Shown in pieces: positions 1 to 8,604 of a stretch of 64,000 nucleotides of DNA. The translations under genes and the position numbers were made by a program. The stretch lies in NCBI GenBank assembly GCA_945874355.1, contig CAMCGB010000002.1:62001-126000 (forward strand), given 5' to 3'. Below the pieces are notes generated by a model, which was not told the DNA's origin, ran no database searches, and saw only the letters and a list, made by a program, of their open reading frames with translations. Within the stretch, counting starts at the first letter, position 1; every line of letters begins with the position of its first letter. The stretch is from an uncultured Bacteroides sp. Lineage in GTDB: Bacteria; Bacteroidota; Bacteroidia; Bacteroidales; UBA932.

Positions 1-736
1 AAAGAAGCCAGAGCAGGAAGGTCGAGTAGAGCTTGGGATTGAGCATCAGCTTGTCTGCAGCAAGCACGCTCAGCACGCCCTTTCCGCCCTGCAGGTCGAA
101 CAGGTCCTCGATTTCGAAGGCGGGCTCTCCGAAAAACTTGTCGGCCCCTTCGTTTTCAAGCGACAGCAGGGCTCTCTGGATGGCTCCCACGCTTGCGCTT
201 GATACGCTTCCGTACTGGGCGGCATATTGCTGGGCGTTCCCGCTGACCTCCTTGAGCATTGCCCTGAGGTCCTTGAGGTCCAAAAGCAGCAGGCCTCTGT
301 CGTCGGCAACCCTGAAGACTATGTCCATAACTCCGGCCTGAATCTCGTTCAGGCCCAGAAGGCGGCTCAGCAGCTGGGGACCCATATCGGAAATGGTGGT
401 CCTCATCGGATGGCCTTTCTGCCCGAACACATCGTAGAACCTCACCGGACAGCCTTCGAACTCGGGCTCCTCGATTCCGAACTGGGTGCAGCGCTTCTCG
501 ATGAAGCCGCTCATCTTTCCTGCCTTGGCAACTCCCGAAAGGTCACCTTTCATATCGGCCATAAAGCAGGGAACTCCCGCCTGGCTGAAAGTCTCGGCAA
601 GAACCTGGAGCGAGACTGTCTTTCCCGTACCTGTGGCGCCGGCAATAAGCCCGTGGCGGTTCGCCATTCTTCCGCAGATGCTGAGCGGGCCCTGATCGCA
701 ATGGGCCACATACAATCCTTTTTTGCTGTCGTACAT
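1..736 (-). CDS. HerA/YjgR-like ATPase (DUF853), C-terminus cut by window edge
   Basis: The minus strand stays open from an ATG at 736 to the window edge, giving about 245 residues of what is normally a protein near 500. The N-terminus reads MYDSKKGLYVAHCDQGPLSI and is followed by a Walker A loop GATGTGKT (residues 33-40) and an FMADMKGDLSG strand typical of the DUF853/YjgR branch of HerA-type hexameric ATPases. A Walker B-like run of hydrophobic residues followed by DLKDL is also present. Family members are cytoplasmic P-loop ATPases whose physiological role is poorly defined. The start lies 11 bases after the stop of the upstream lipoprotein gene on the same strand, so the gene probably ends a three-gene operon. 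The family call is strong; the function is unknown. Confidence 0.85.
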   Translation of the reverse strand, partial: MYDSKKGLYVAHCDQGPLSICGRMANRHGLIAGATGTGKTVSLQVLAETFSQAGVPCFMADMKGDLSGVAKAGKMSGFIEKRCTQFGIEEPEFEGCPVRFYDVFGQKGHPMRTTISDMGPQLLSRLLGLNEIQAGVMDIVFRVADDRGLLLLDLKDLRAMLKEVSGNAQQYAAQYGSVSSASVGAIQRALLSLENEGADKFFGEPAFEIEDLFDLQGGKGVLSVLAADKLMLNPKLYSTFLLWLL

Positions 737-747
737 ATTGTTTCTTT

Positions 748-1548
748 TTATTGTTTCAAAATATCAGATACCTCGTCCCAGGAGAGCATAATCTCCAGAC
801 ATCCAAGATAATAAGGTCCAAGCTGATACTGACCGTAGATGAAGCATATACCGTCTTCGCAGATGTAGAAACTCTCACTTGCAGGAGCCTGACGGGTGAA
901 CAGGGCATCCAGAAATCCTTCCTGCTCTGCCTGGCGGACAAGGGCGTCGCTCAAGCGCTCGGAAAGAATCTCCCTGCTGCCTTCTGTGAAAAGATTGTCC
1001 AGTTTTACCCTCTCGCCGCTTGCCAGCTTATAGCAAAGTGCGCCTTTCTGCCCCTGTCCGTGAGCTCCTCCAAGGAAGGTGTAGCGCTCGAAGTACAGGC
1101 TTTGATATCCCCTTGCGGGAATCATGAAATTGGCGCGCAGGTCCATTTCCCAATTGAGTGAAGCCATAAAAGAAGAATCTTCGCTGTCCTTGAAGGCCTC
1201 AAGCACCTGCGAGGCGCTCTGATGGTAGTCCTGGTCAAATTTGTTGTAGGCATACTCCAGGGCTGAGGGAATATCGGCATTTTCCACGACGGTCTCGCAA
1301 CCCAAGCCGAGTGCCTCAATGATGTCGAAACGGCAGGCGCGCAGCACTTCTTCGCTATAGTCGCCGACCGGAACTTCAACCTCTGCGGTAAAAGTCATCT
1401 TTTCTTCTCTTCCGTCTTCAAGAAGAGACTCCCTCGAGAAGTTGATAGTCTCTGTACGGAACCCGCCCCCGGAGCTGCAGGCTGAAAGAAGAGCGGCGGC
1501 AGCAAGAAGGGCTACTGAAACAAGTCTTGAGTTGTGTCTTTTCATCAT
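748..1548 (-). CDS. DUF3298/RsiV-like lipoprotein
   Basis: About 266 residues. The chosen start (ATG at 1548, or the adjacent ATG at 1545) begins MMKRHNSRLVSVALLAAAAL and is followed by a lipobox ending in LLSAC, so a lipid-anchored envelope protein is predicted. An upstream in-frame extension to 1776 would lie wholly inside the neighbouring gene and lacks a signal, so I rejected it. The C-terminal half (FTEGSREILSERLSDAL, YQLGPYYLGC) resembles the DUF3298 domain also found in RsiV-type anti-sigma factors; here it stands without any cytoplasmic sigma-binding part. The start overlaps the exporter gene stop (ATGATG arrangement), which suggests translational coupling. Ligand and role are unknown. 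Confidence 0.75.
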   Translation of the reverse strand: MMKRHNSRLVSVALLAAAALLSACSSGGGFRTETINFSRESLLEDGREEKMTFTAEVEVPVGDYSEEVLRACRFDIIEALGLGCETVVENADIPSALEYAYNKFDQDYHQSASQVLEAFKDSEDSSFMASLNWEMDLRANFMIPARGYQSLYFERYTFLGGAHGQGQKGALCYKLASGERVKLDNLFTEGSREILSERLSDALVRQAEQEGFLDALFTRQAPASESFYICEDGICFIYGQYQLGPYYLGCLEIMLSWDEVSDILKQ

Positions 1549-2807
1549 TGTTTGTGTTGATTGCTTCCCGGCGCGATTCTCCATTTGTCGGAATGGAAGA
1601 CGTTGGCCGATATTATTAATACTATTACTATTGCGAGAGTAATCTTGACGGCGTTCATCCCGCACGAAAGGGCAGTGGACACATTGCCCGCCGCTACATA
1701 ATAGGCGCTCCAGAACACTCCGGCGCCGGGAATGAGCGGGAAAATGCCGCAGATCAGGAAAACGGTGCTCGGACATCTTAGGGCCTTGGCGGCGTAGCGG
1801 GACAGAAGGGCAACCAGGGCGGCGCCGAGAGCAGTGCCCAGAAAAGCCTGGGCGGAAGTGAAACGGACGGCAAGAAGATACACTGCCCAGCCCAGCATCC
1901 CCACCAGGCCGCAGGCGATATAGTACTTGCGCGGAACCCCGAAAAGGATTGCAAATGAGAAGGTTCCGATGAATGCGGCCGCAAGCTGGATGGAGAAAAT
2001 ACTTGTTATGGGGTCGGTCACTGTGCCGTTCAGCACCAGGGTGTCCGCAAACACTGCGCTATAAAAGATGAAGGCGAAGCACACGCCTATGGCAATGCAG
2101 AGGAACATCATCAGCGCATCGGCGAGCCTGGTCATCCCGGCCAGATAGTCTTCGTTGGCTATGTCCCTCAGGCCGTTGGTGAAGGCGACTCCCGGAATCA
2201 GAAGTATCAGGGTTCCTACAACCATATTGCCCAGATTGTCTCCTATGCCCAGCTTGAGCAGCAGAATGCAGAGCAGCGTACCCATAAAGCCTGCGCAGAT
2301 ATTGCCCAAAGTCTTCGAAAGATAGGGGGTGCTGACCTTCATAAGGAAGAAGTTCAGAAGCAGGGCGGCAATCAGGGAGCAAAGGCTGTCGGCGAAACTG
2401 CCTCCGAAAATGATGCAGAACCCGGCGCAGCCAAAACAGGCTCCGAGGTACTGCTCCCAGTCCTTTTTCGGACCCCTGGCCTTGATCTCTTCCAGCCGGC
2501 ATCGGGCCTGGGGAAGACTGAGGTTCCGGGATTCAATCTCCCTGGAGAGCTGGTTGACATCCACGACCCTGTCCAGCCTGGAGCCTTTGATGGGGATGAA
2601 TTCCACATGGGCGTAGGAACTGCCGGTAGTGAAGATGCCGTTGCTCAACACGAAGAACTTTTCCCCTACCTGACCGTAGTGCGAAGCTATCCTTTCCATA
2701 GTCTCTTCGACCCTGGAAATTTCGGCCCCGTTTTCGAGCAGTATCCGGCCGGCTTCAGAAGCGAAGTCCAGCACTTCCTGACTGTCGTAAGTCTCCATTT
2801 CTGCCAT
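1545..2807 (-). CDS. Threonine/serine exporter family protein (ThrE, both halves fused)
   Basis: The 420 residues match the two-part ThrE architecture. An N-terminal DUF1212-type domain starts with MAEMETYDSQEVLDFASEAG and runs through the LLENGAEISRVEETMERI segment. About ten hydrophobic segments follow, with the second ThrE_2-like half after about residue 260. In many bacteria the halves are two proteins; here they are one chain, as in Corynebacterium ThrE. Family members export L-threonine and L-serine across the inner membrane using the proton gradient; the exact substrate here is inferred. It heads a minus-strand operon with the DUF3298 lipoprotein and the HerA-like ATPase. A TACCTTTG promoter element lies 14 bases upstream of the ATG. 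Confidence 0.9.
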   Translation of the reverse strand: MAEMETYDSQEVLDFASEAGRILLENGAEISRVEETMERIASHYGQVGEKFFVLSNGIFTTGSSYAHVEFIPIKGSRLDRVVDVNQLSREIESRNLSLPQARCRLEEIKARGPKKDWEQYLGACFGCAGFCIIFGGSFADSLCSLIAALLLNFFLMKVSTPYLSKTLGNICAGFMGTLLCILLLKLGIGDNLGNMVVGTLILLIPGVAFTNGLRDIANEDYLAGMTRLADALMMFLCIAIGVCFAFIFYSAVFADTLVLNGTVTDPITSIFSIQLAAAFIGTFSFAILFGVPRKYYIACGLVGMLGWAVYLLAVRFTSAQAFLGTALGAALVALLSRYAAKALRCPSTVFLICGIFPLIPGAGVFWSAYYVAAGNVSTALSCGMNAVKITLAIVIVLIISANVFHSDKWRIAPGSNQHKQ

Positions 2808-2821
2808 ATACCTATATTACA

Positions 2822-2829
2822 CAAAGGTA
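2822..2829 (-). promoter_or_regulatory. Promoter -7 element for the ThrE operon
   Basis: TACCTTTG on the minus strand matches the Bacteroidota TAnnTTTG element and sits 14 bases before the ATG at 2807. No clear -33 TTTG is visible at the usual spacing. Confidence 0.5.
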
Positions 2830-2913
2830 CTCATTTTCGGATGAAAATAGCTGGAAGCGGCAGAGGGATGAGAAAAATTTTGAAGAAAGTTTGAAATTTC
2901 CGCCCCGGGGTGG

Positions 2914-2943
2914 TTTATAATTCAAAAAAGTGTTATATCTTTG
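2914..2943 (+). promoter_or_regulatory. Promoter for the ABC/GntR/GIN operon
   Basis: TATCTTTG (2936-2943) matches TAnnTTTG; a TTTA at 2914-2917 may serve as a weak -33 element with an 18-base spacer. The ATG of the ATPase gene follows at 2975, leaving a leader of roughly 25-30 bases. Confidence 0.55.
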
Positions 2944-2974
2944 CAGTGTATTAATAAACTACAACACTAACGAT

Positions 2975-3805
2975 ATGATAAAAGTTCACGATCTGGCTTT
3001 CAGCTACTCCAACACCGAAGTTCTGAAGCACATAAGCCTGGAGATTCTTCCGGGTAAGATTTACGGCCTGCTGGGTGAGAACGGTGTGGGCAAGACCACC
3101 CTTCTTACTCTGCTTGCCGGTCTGAAGAAGCCCCAGCAGGGGAGCATACTCGCCGACAGTCAGAATCCATACTCGAGAAAACCGGAGTACCTTACTGATA
3201 TGTATTTCCTTCCCGACGAGCTCGCCGCTCCTACTGACAGGGCAATATCCTGGGCCAGGAGCAACGGCAAGTTCTGGAAGAACTACTCCCAGCAGATGTT
3301 CGAGGAGATTATGTCCCTTTTCGAGACTGACGCCAATGCCCGCCTGAGCACAATGAGCACCGGCCAGCTGAAAAAGACATACATCAGTTTCGCCCTTGCC
3401 TGCAGGGTGAAGTATCTGTTTATGGATGAGCCTACCAACGGGCTTGACATCCCTTCCAAAGCCCAGTTCCGCTCAGTGCTGCTCAAATACACTGGAGAGG
3501 AAACGGCTATAGTAATCTCTACCCACCAGGTGCGGGATCTGGAGAACATCATCGACCCTATAGTCATACTCGACAAGCAGGATGTGCTTCTGAACGCTTC
3601 GGTCGAGCAGATCACTTCGAAGCTCTTCTTCGACTACGGCACCAGCCTGCACCCCGAGAGCCTCTACTCCGAGCAGCTGCCCGGCGGCTTCGTACAGGTT
3701 TATCCCAACACCCTTTCGCAGGACAGCAAGATCAATATCGAAGCCCTTTTCAATGCCGTACACAAGAACAAGGACGCTGTCAAGGCTCTGTTCCTCAATT
3801 GCTAA
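2975..3805 (+). CDS. ABC transporter ATP-binding protein
   Basis: 276 residues from the ATG at 2975 (MIKVHDLAFSYSNTEVL). An earlier in-frame start at 2930 would overlap the promoter element and was rejected. Motifs seen are Walker A GENGVGKTT (34-42), the signature region STGQLKK (about 128-134), Walker B YLFMDEPTNGLD (about 147-158) and the switch histidine in STHQ. The C-terminal 70 residues lie beyond the nucleotide-binding core. The signature STGQ, rather than LSGGQ, is usual for small BcrA/YtrB-type exporters. It is followed by its permease, a GntR regulator and a GIN lipoprotein, which look co-transcribed. The substrate cannot be read from the sequence; envelope stress or antimicrobial response is a family-based guess. 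Confidence 0.9.
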   Translation: MIKVHDLAFSYSNTEVLKHISLEILPGKIYGLLGENGVGKTTLLTLLAGLKKPQQGSILADSQNPYSRKPEYLTDMYFLPDELAAPTDRAISWARSNGKFWKNYSQQMFEEIMSLFETDANARLSTMSTGQLKKTYISFALACRVKYLFMDEPTNGLDIPSKAQFRSVLLKYTGEETAIVISTHQVRDLENIIDPIVILDKQDVLLNASVEQITSKLFFDYGTSLHPESLYSEQLPGGFVQVYPNTLSQDSKINIEALFNAVHKNKDAVKALFLNC

Positions 3806-3823
3806 CCATTAAAACCCAGAAAG

Positions 3824-4630
3824 ATGAACAATGTTTTTTCAATAAAAAGGTTCTCGTCGTATTTCCTGTATGACCTCCGCAATGCCTGGAGGAATTTCGG
3901 ATTGTCGCTTCTTGTCTGCGGCTTCATTCCTCTTATAGCCTATTTCCTGGTCCAGCTGTTCAGCTACATTTTTGAAGGCTCCTTCATCAATGACGCCACC
4001 GCTGTCCGCATCACCTCCCTTACCATCGCCCTGATGATAGTCATTCTGGTCGCTCCCTCGAAGATTTACGGCCACGTGACAGACCGCAGGGCAGGCAAGA
4101 ACTTCGCCCTTCTGCCGGCAAGCGTGACCGAGAAGTTCGTCTCTATGATGCTGGTGCTCCTTCTGGTGCTTCCCGTATGCCTTCTCGTTATTTTCTGCTC
4201 TACCGACCTTCTGCTTTCCGTTCTTTTCCCCTCCAATTACGGAGAGAGTCTGATCGGCCTTCTGCCTCAGCTTCAGGAGTTCAACCGTGAAATGGTTATG
4301 GAAGAAGGTGTGCAGATCAATTTTCTCGGCATAGCGGTATCATCCTGGGTTTCATCCATTCTGGTCATGCTTCTGGGAGCCGTGTGCTTCAAGAAGGCCA
4401 AGGTCGCCAAGACCATACTCGCACTCATACTCATAAGCATTGTATTCGGCATCCTGACCGGTTTCTTCTTCGATGCCGATTATTTAGAAGACTTGACCGA
4501 GAAGGTGTACAATGCGGGCCCTCTCTACATCGTCTCCGCCCTCAACTGGTTCTATTCCATAATGCAGGCCCTTCAGATAGCCATCTGTGCCGGCGGAACT
4601 TTCTATAGACTCAAGACCATAAAACTATAG
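3824..4630 (+). CDS. ABC transporter permease (hypothetical)
   Basis: The 268 residues have about six hydrophobic segments, near residues 26-50, 66-88, 103-125, 170-192, 198-216 and 235-260, and no recognisable soluble domain. The position, 18 bases after the ATPase gene and 4 bases before the GntR gene, makes it the membrane partner of the upstream ATPase. The sequence is too divergent for me to name a permease family. Some Bacteroidota ABC-2-like permeases in GntR-linked operons have the same size and hydropathy. No substrate can be assigned. Confidence 0.75.
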   Translation: MNNVFSIKRFSSYFLYDLRNAWRNFGLSLLVCGFIPLIAYFLVQLFSYIFEGSFINDATAVRITSLTIALMIVILVAPSKIYGHVTDRRAGKNFALLPASVTEKFVSMMLVLLLVLPVCLLVIFCSTDLLLSVLFPSNYGESLIGLLPQLQEFNREMVMEEGVQINFLGIAVSSWVSSILVMLLGAVCFKKAKVAKTILALILISIVFGILTGFFFDADYLEDLTEKVYNAGPLYIVSALNWFYSIMQALQIAICAGGTFYRLKTIKL

Positions 4631-4634
4631 GCTT

Positions 4635-4976
4635 ATGATGGAATTCGATTCAAACAAGCCCATATATATCCAGATAGCGGACAATATATGCGAGCGCATC
4701 CTGAACGGGGAGTTCAAGTGCTCCGAACGCATCCCCTCCGTAAGGGAGTGGGGAGCCAGGATAGGCTGCAATCCCAATACTGTAGCCCGCTCCTACGAGA
4801 TCCTTTCGGACCGTGGTATAATATTCAACCAGAGGGGGATAGGCTTCTTTGTGGCAAGTGACGCGATAGACGTGATCAAAAGCATAGAACGCAAAAAGTT
4901 CATCGAGGAGGAAATCCCTGCCCTGCGCAACAGGGCCCTGCTTCTGGGGGTAGACCTCAAAGAGTATATTTTGTAA
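4635..4976 (+). CDS. GntR-family (YtrA type) transcriptional regulator
   Basis: 113 residues. The N-terminal 70 residues form a GntR winged helix: the NKPIYIQIADNICERILNGE opening is followed by RIPSVREWGARIGCNPNTVARSYEIL. The short C-terminal tail (about 40 residues, helical) is the small effector/dimer region seen in the YtrA subfamily, not an FadR- or HutC-type ligand domain. YtrA regulators usually repress the ABC transporter operon in which they lie. Here the gene is third, after the ATPase and permease, where it is more often first. It probably binds the promoter near 2914-2943; this is inference. Confidence 0.9.
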   Translation: MMEFDSNKPIYIQIADNICERILNGEFKCSERIPSVREWGARIGCNPNTVARSYEILSDRGIIFNQRGIGFFVASDAIDVIKSIERKKFIEEEIPALRNRALLLGVDLKEYIL

Positions 4977-5008
4977 TTAATTAACCTTAAAACAGTAATT
5001 TGCATAGT

Positions 5009-5836
5009 ATGAAAAAGTTTAGTGTGCTCGCTCTGCTTCTGTTCGCATCCGTCAGCCTTTCTTCCTGCAGAGTGGTAATCGTAAAGGATAAATCCGCCCT
5101 GAACAGAGAGACCATCCAGCCTAGCGAAAACATAGTGGATTCGCTCTACACCCTTGCTCCTTTTGATGCCGTAAAGGTAAGTGGAGCGGGAAAAGTATTC
5201 TTCACCCAGGGACAGGAGTTTCTGAAAGTCTCGGCTCCCGACAATCTGATTGACAAGATAAGCGTTAGAGTCGAGGGTTCGACCCTGGTGATAAAGCCCG
5301 AGGTCAATTCGGCAGGACGTCTTGACGACTGCCTTGTATATACCCTCTGCTGTCCTTCCCTCGAGGAGATTACAGTTAGCGGAAGCGTGGATTTTATATC
5401 TGAAAATGTTTTATCCTGCTCAAGCCTTTCTGTAGCCGCAAGCGGCTCGAGTGATGTGGATTTGCGTGGCCTGGACTGCAGCGGAGATGCTGAATTTTCT
5501 CTTTCCGGCTCGTCGGACCTCAAGGGTTTCGGCCTGAAGGCGCGCTCGTTCGATGTAAGCCTTTCGGGCAGCTGCGATATGGATGTGGACGGCCTTGTAG
5601 CCGAGAGGGTGGATGTCAGCGGAAGCGGCTCCACGGATGTTGAACTGAAGAATCTCGAAGTGAAAAAGATGGATGTGGCGCTCAGTGGCAGCGGCGACAT
5701 ATGCCTTGCAGGAAAAGCCGACGAAGTGTACTTCAAGCTCTCAGGTGCGGCTGATGCCGATATCAGGGATCTTGAATATAAGGATGCTTCCTGGTCAACC
5801 AGCGGCTCTTCTACTGTAAAGGGTGCGCGCAAATGA
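5009..5836 (+). CDS. GIN-domain (DUF2807) lipoprotein
   Basis: About 275 residues from the ATG at 5009 (MKKFSVLALLLFASVSLSSC), with a lipobox ending at Cys; a TTG at 5000 in the same frame is less likely. After the signal, residues 45-270 consist of serine/glycine/aspartate-rich beta-strand repeats (SGSGD, SGSSDL, SGSCDMDVDG, SGSGSTDVEL) that fit the right-handed beta-helix of the head GIN domain (DUF2807). These proteins are annotated as putative adhesins, although their real role is uncertain. The gene follows the GntR gene by 32 bases with no terminator between, so it probably belongs to the ABC operon. A strong terminator follows it. Confidence 0.85.
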   Translation: MKKFSVLALLLFASVSLSSCRVVIVKDKSALNRETIQPSENIVDSLYTLAPFDAVKVSGAGKVFFTQGQEFLKVSAPDNLIDKISVRVEGSTLVIKPEVNSAGRLDDCLVYTLCCPSLEEITVSGSVDFISENVLSCSSLSVAASGSSDVDLRGLDCSGDAEFSLSGSSDLKGFGLKARSFDVSLSGSCDMDVDGLVAERVDVSGSGSTDVELKNLEVKKMDVALSGSGDICLAGKADEVYFKLSGAADADIRDLEYKDASWSTSGSSTVKGARK

Positions 5837-5874
5837 CACCGACACCTATTCATTAATTAAACAATAAAACACGC

Positions 5875-5914
5875 CCCGGGGATGTCGAGAGGATATCCCC
5901 GGGTTTTATTTTTG
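5875..5914. terminator. Bidirectional intrinsic terminator
   Basis: A 9-base stem (CCCGGGGAT at 5875-5883 with ATCCCCGGG at 5895-5903) is followed by a T-rich run on plus. A-rich sequence precedes it, so it can also serve the convergent GSCFA gene. Confidence 0.8.
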
Positions 5915-5926
5915 TTGGATGATTCT

Positions 5927-6787
5927 CTATCCCAAAATTGGGATGTGCTGCGAACGGAGGAAGTCTTTGTGCCTGAGCTCCAGCTTCTTGCGTTCAGCCT
6001 CACAAGTGCAGCTCTTAAGGAAACGCTCGAAGATATAGTCCACGGCAATGTCCCTCGGGTGCACAAGGCCGGCATCATAGAAGCGGTAGTCCCGCAGCTC
6101 GTCGAGCATCAGCTCGTACGAGGGGAAATAGCAGCACTGACTCTCGTCCCTTCCTTTCAGGGCGGCATCTGAGCCAAGCTGCAGGCTTGCCTTCGAAAGG
6201 GTGTTGGCGTGGGCTCCGTCGGCAAGATGGCGTATGGGAGAGACTGTCACAATGAGGCGCCTGGGAGCGGCGAGACGGATGATTTCCTTCAGGGCCTGCT
6301 CCACTTCTTCCGGGCTCATCATCAGCCTTGTGAACTCTGCGGCCGGCCTTTTCAGGCAGTTCGCAACTACCCTGCCGTCGTGGCGGTAGACAAATGCAGT
6401 GCCGAGCGTAATGATGACTACGCCGCACTCTTTCCAGAACTCCCTTGAGAGGGTCAGCGCCCGGTTCGCCTCGCTGAGGAAGTCAGCGGAGGTCTTTCGG
6501 GCCATTTTGGTATGGTGGTACCAGGAGCATATCATCCCGGCGCCGGAGCCCATAGGGACGCAGTCGCTTTCGTCCAGAAGCCTGTCTGAATCCAGAAGCT
6601 CAATGGCATTCAGGATGGACAGGGGGTTATACAGGGCTCCGAAAGGGTTGCGGCAGGCATCCAGGCCCCATTCCTGCATCCTTTTTCCCACTTCGTCGCT
6701 GAAACAGCTTCCGAGAAGCAGAACCTTTTCGTCTGCTCCTATCTGTACTCCCAAAGGAGGTATGGAGAGTTCTGTAAATAATTTCAT
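5927..6787 (-). CDS. GSCFA domain-containing protein
   Basis: 286 residues. The family-naming motif is seen as GSCFSDEVGKRM near residue 27, followed by NPFGALYNP, both hallmarks of the GSCFA family (related to SGNH/GDSL-like hydrolases). Further conserved blocks include a strand TLGTAFVYR near residue 128 and the TVSPIRH motif near 203. The family is common in Bacteroidota and often sits near cell-envelope genes, but no substrate has been established that I can name. It stands alone here, converging with the GIN lipoprotein gene and diverging from the 5'-nucleotidase gene. Confidence 0.88.
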   Translation of the reverse strand: MKLFTELSIPPLGVQIGADEKVLLLGSCFSDEVGKRMQEWGLDACRNPFGALYNPLSILNAIELLDSDRLLDESDCVPMGSGAGMICSWYHHTKMARKTSADFLSEANRALTLSREFWKECGVVIITLGTAFVYRHDGRVVANCLKRPAAEFTRLMMSPEEVEQALKEIIRLAAPRRLIVTVSPIRHLADGAHANTLSKASLQLGSDAALKGRDESQCCYFPSYELMLDELRDYRFYDAGLVHPRDIAVDYIFERFLKSCTCEAERKKLELRHKDFLRSQHIPILG

Positions 6788-6821
6788 AAAGCAAATATCA
6801 TCCTAAATTACGCATTTTTTG

Positions 6822-6829
6822 TAAATTTG
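6822..6829 (+). promoter_or_regulatory. Promoter -7 element for the 5'-nucleotidase gene
   Basis: TAAATTTG matches TAnnTTTG and lies 17 bases before the ATG at 6847. No convincing -33 element at the usual distance. Confidence 0.5.
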
Positions 6830-6846
6830 TTGCAAACTGACAATGT

Positions 6847-8604
6847 ATGAAACTTAATCCCATCCTCCCTGAAGCCTTTTTGGCTTCTGCCTTAGTCCTG
6901 GCAAGCCTGTTTGTCCCTTCTCCCCTTCAGGGAAGAGAGCGCAAGGTCCATATAATAGCTACCGGCGATGTGCATTCCAGCTGGTTCTCTGACCCTTATG
7001 TGGAAGGCTCCCCGACGCGCAGCAGCCTGATGGCCGTGAAGCACTATGCGGACAGCCTCCGCTCGGCGGCAGGCGAGGACAATGTGATTCTGCTCGACGC
7101 CGGCGACTGCCTCCAGGGCGATAATGCGGCCTACTACTATAACTACGTTGACACCGTTTCCACCCATCTTTTCCCCCGCCTGTGCGCCTATATGGCCTAT
7201 GACGCCCTGGTGGTGGGCAATCACGACATCGAAACCGGGCACGCAGTCTATGACAGGGTCAACTCCCAACTGCTTTCATACGGCATCCCCTGGCTTGGCG
7301 GCAACGCTCTGCGCACGGATAACTCCCAGCCGTATTTCCCTTATTACACGATAGTTCGCAAGGCCGGTCTGAAGGTGGCTGTTCTCGGTTTTACCAATCC
7401 CAATATGCGTTCCTGGCTCAGCGAGGCCCAGTTCAGCGGGATGGACTTTGTGTCACTGCTACCCTTCGTGCAGGACTGCGTGAATGAGGTTTTGAGCAGT
7501 GAAAGCCCTGATATCGTGATAGTTGCAGTGCACTCCGGGACCGGGGACGGTAAAGGCAGAGAGCTGGAAAGCCAGGGACTCGATTTGCTGGAGAGCCTTG
7601 AAGGGGTGGATGTGCTTCTCTCTGCCCACGACCATCGCCCTTATCTTGCATCCAAAGGCAATTGCCATCTCGCAAATGCCGGAGCACGGGCAGGAAATGT
7701 GGCCCATCTTGAACTGAGCGTCGAAAAGAAGGGACGCTCTGTAAGGCTCAAGGATGTGCAGAGCGAGATTGTAAGCCTGGACAGGAATAATATCGACAGC
7801 ACAATGTACAAGGCTTTCAGGCCTGAATACGAAGCTGTCAAAGCCTTTACCCTCAAGAAAGTGGGTGAGCTGGAGATGGATATGAGGACCTCTGACGCCT
7901 ACAGGGGAATGTCGGACTATATCAATCTCATCCATACAGTTCAGCTCTCAAGCAGCGCTGCGGACATCAGCTTCGCGGCTCCTCTGACCTTCGATGGCAG
8001 AATAAAAGCGGGAGAGCTGGTCTTTAATGATATGTTTACTATCTATCCTTATGAAAATCAGATGTTTGTCGTAAGGATGAAAGGCAGTGAAATAAAGTCC
8101 TATCTGGAGTATTCCTACGATACCTGGATTCAGACCCCGGGGGACCATATTCTCAAGATGGTACCTAGTCCCGACCCCAGGACAGGGACCGATAGATATT
8201 CGTTTGTCGGAAGAAGCTACAATTTCGATTCGGCCGCAGGCCTGGTTTATACCGTTGATGTTACAAAACCGGCAGGGGAGAGGGTAAGAATCACCTCCCT
8301 AGCCGACGGCAGGCCTTTCAGAGCGGAGGAGTATTATAAAGTAGCTATGACTTCGTACAGGGCCAACGGAGGCGGAGCCCTGATGGAGCGCGGTGCGGGT
8401 ATTGCCGATGTGGAAAAAGAGGGCAGGGTAGTTGGACGCTATCCTGAAATCCGCAATCTGATTTACGATTTCATCTCCTCCCACGCCTCTGTAGACAGGC
8501 AGCTTATAGGCCGCAAAGAACTCATCGGGCAGTGGCGCTTTGTCCCTGAAGACCTCGCGGACCGCCTGATGGAAGCAGATATGCAGCTGCTGCTCGGGAA
8601 GTAA
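6847..8604 (+). CDS. Exported metallophosphatase / 5'-nucleotidase
   Basis: 585 residues with an N-terminal hydrophobic segment (residues 8-25) suggesting export. The calcineurin-like metal site is intact: ATGDVHSSWF (residue 39 on), LLDAGDCLQGD, VVGNHDIETG, VAVHSG and LSAHDHRP. The C-terminal part from about residue 340 is a 5'-nucleotidase C-terminal domain (SFAAPLTFDGRIKAG, MFTIYPYENQMFVVRMKGSEIK, TSYRANGGGALM). Such enzymes hydrolyse nucleotides or UDP-sugars in the periplasm to salvage nucleosides and phosphate. The exact substrate is inferred only. The stop codon abuts that of the convergent ffh gene without a spacer. Confidence 0.92.
   Translation: MKLNPILPEAFLASALVLASLFVPSPLQGRERKVHIIATGDVHSSWFSDPYVEGSPTRSSLMAVKHYADSLRSAAGEDNVILLDAGDCLQGDNAAYYYNYVDTVSTHLFPRLCAYMAYDALVVGNHDIETGHAVYDRVNSQLLSYGIPWLGGNALRTDNSQPYFPYYTIVRKAGLKVAVLGFTNPNMRSWLSEAQFSGMDFVSLLPFVQDCVNEVLSSESPDIVIVAVHSGTGDGKGRELESQGLDLLESLEGVDVLLSAHDHRPYLASKGNCHLANAGARAGNVAHLELSVEKKGRSVRLKDVQSEIVSLDRNNIDSTMYKAFRPEYEAVKAFTLKKVGELEMDMRTSDAYRGMSDYINLIHTVQLSSSAADISFAAPLTFDGRIKAGELVFNDMFTIYPYENQMFVVRMKGSEIKSYLEYSYDTWIQTPGDHILKMVPSPDPRTGTDRYSFVGRSYNFDSAAGLVYTVDVTKPAGERVRITSLADGRPFRAEEYYKVAMTSYRANGGGALMERGAGIADVEKEGRVVGRYPEIRNLIYDFISSHASVDRQLIGRKELIGQWRFVPEDLADRLMEADMQLLLGK

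Noticed and set aside
4995..5003. TAATTTG before the GIN lipoprotein as a promoter
   Set aside because: It is one base short of TAnnTTTG and lies only 6 bases from the ATG; co-transcription with the upstream genes is simpler.
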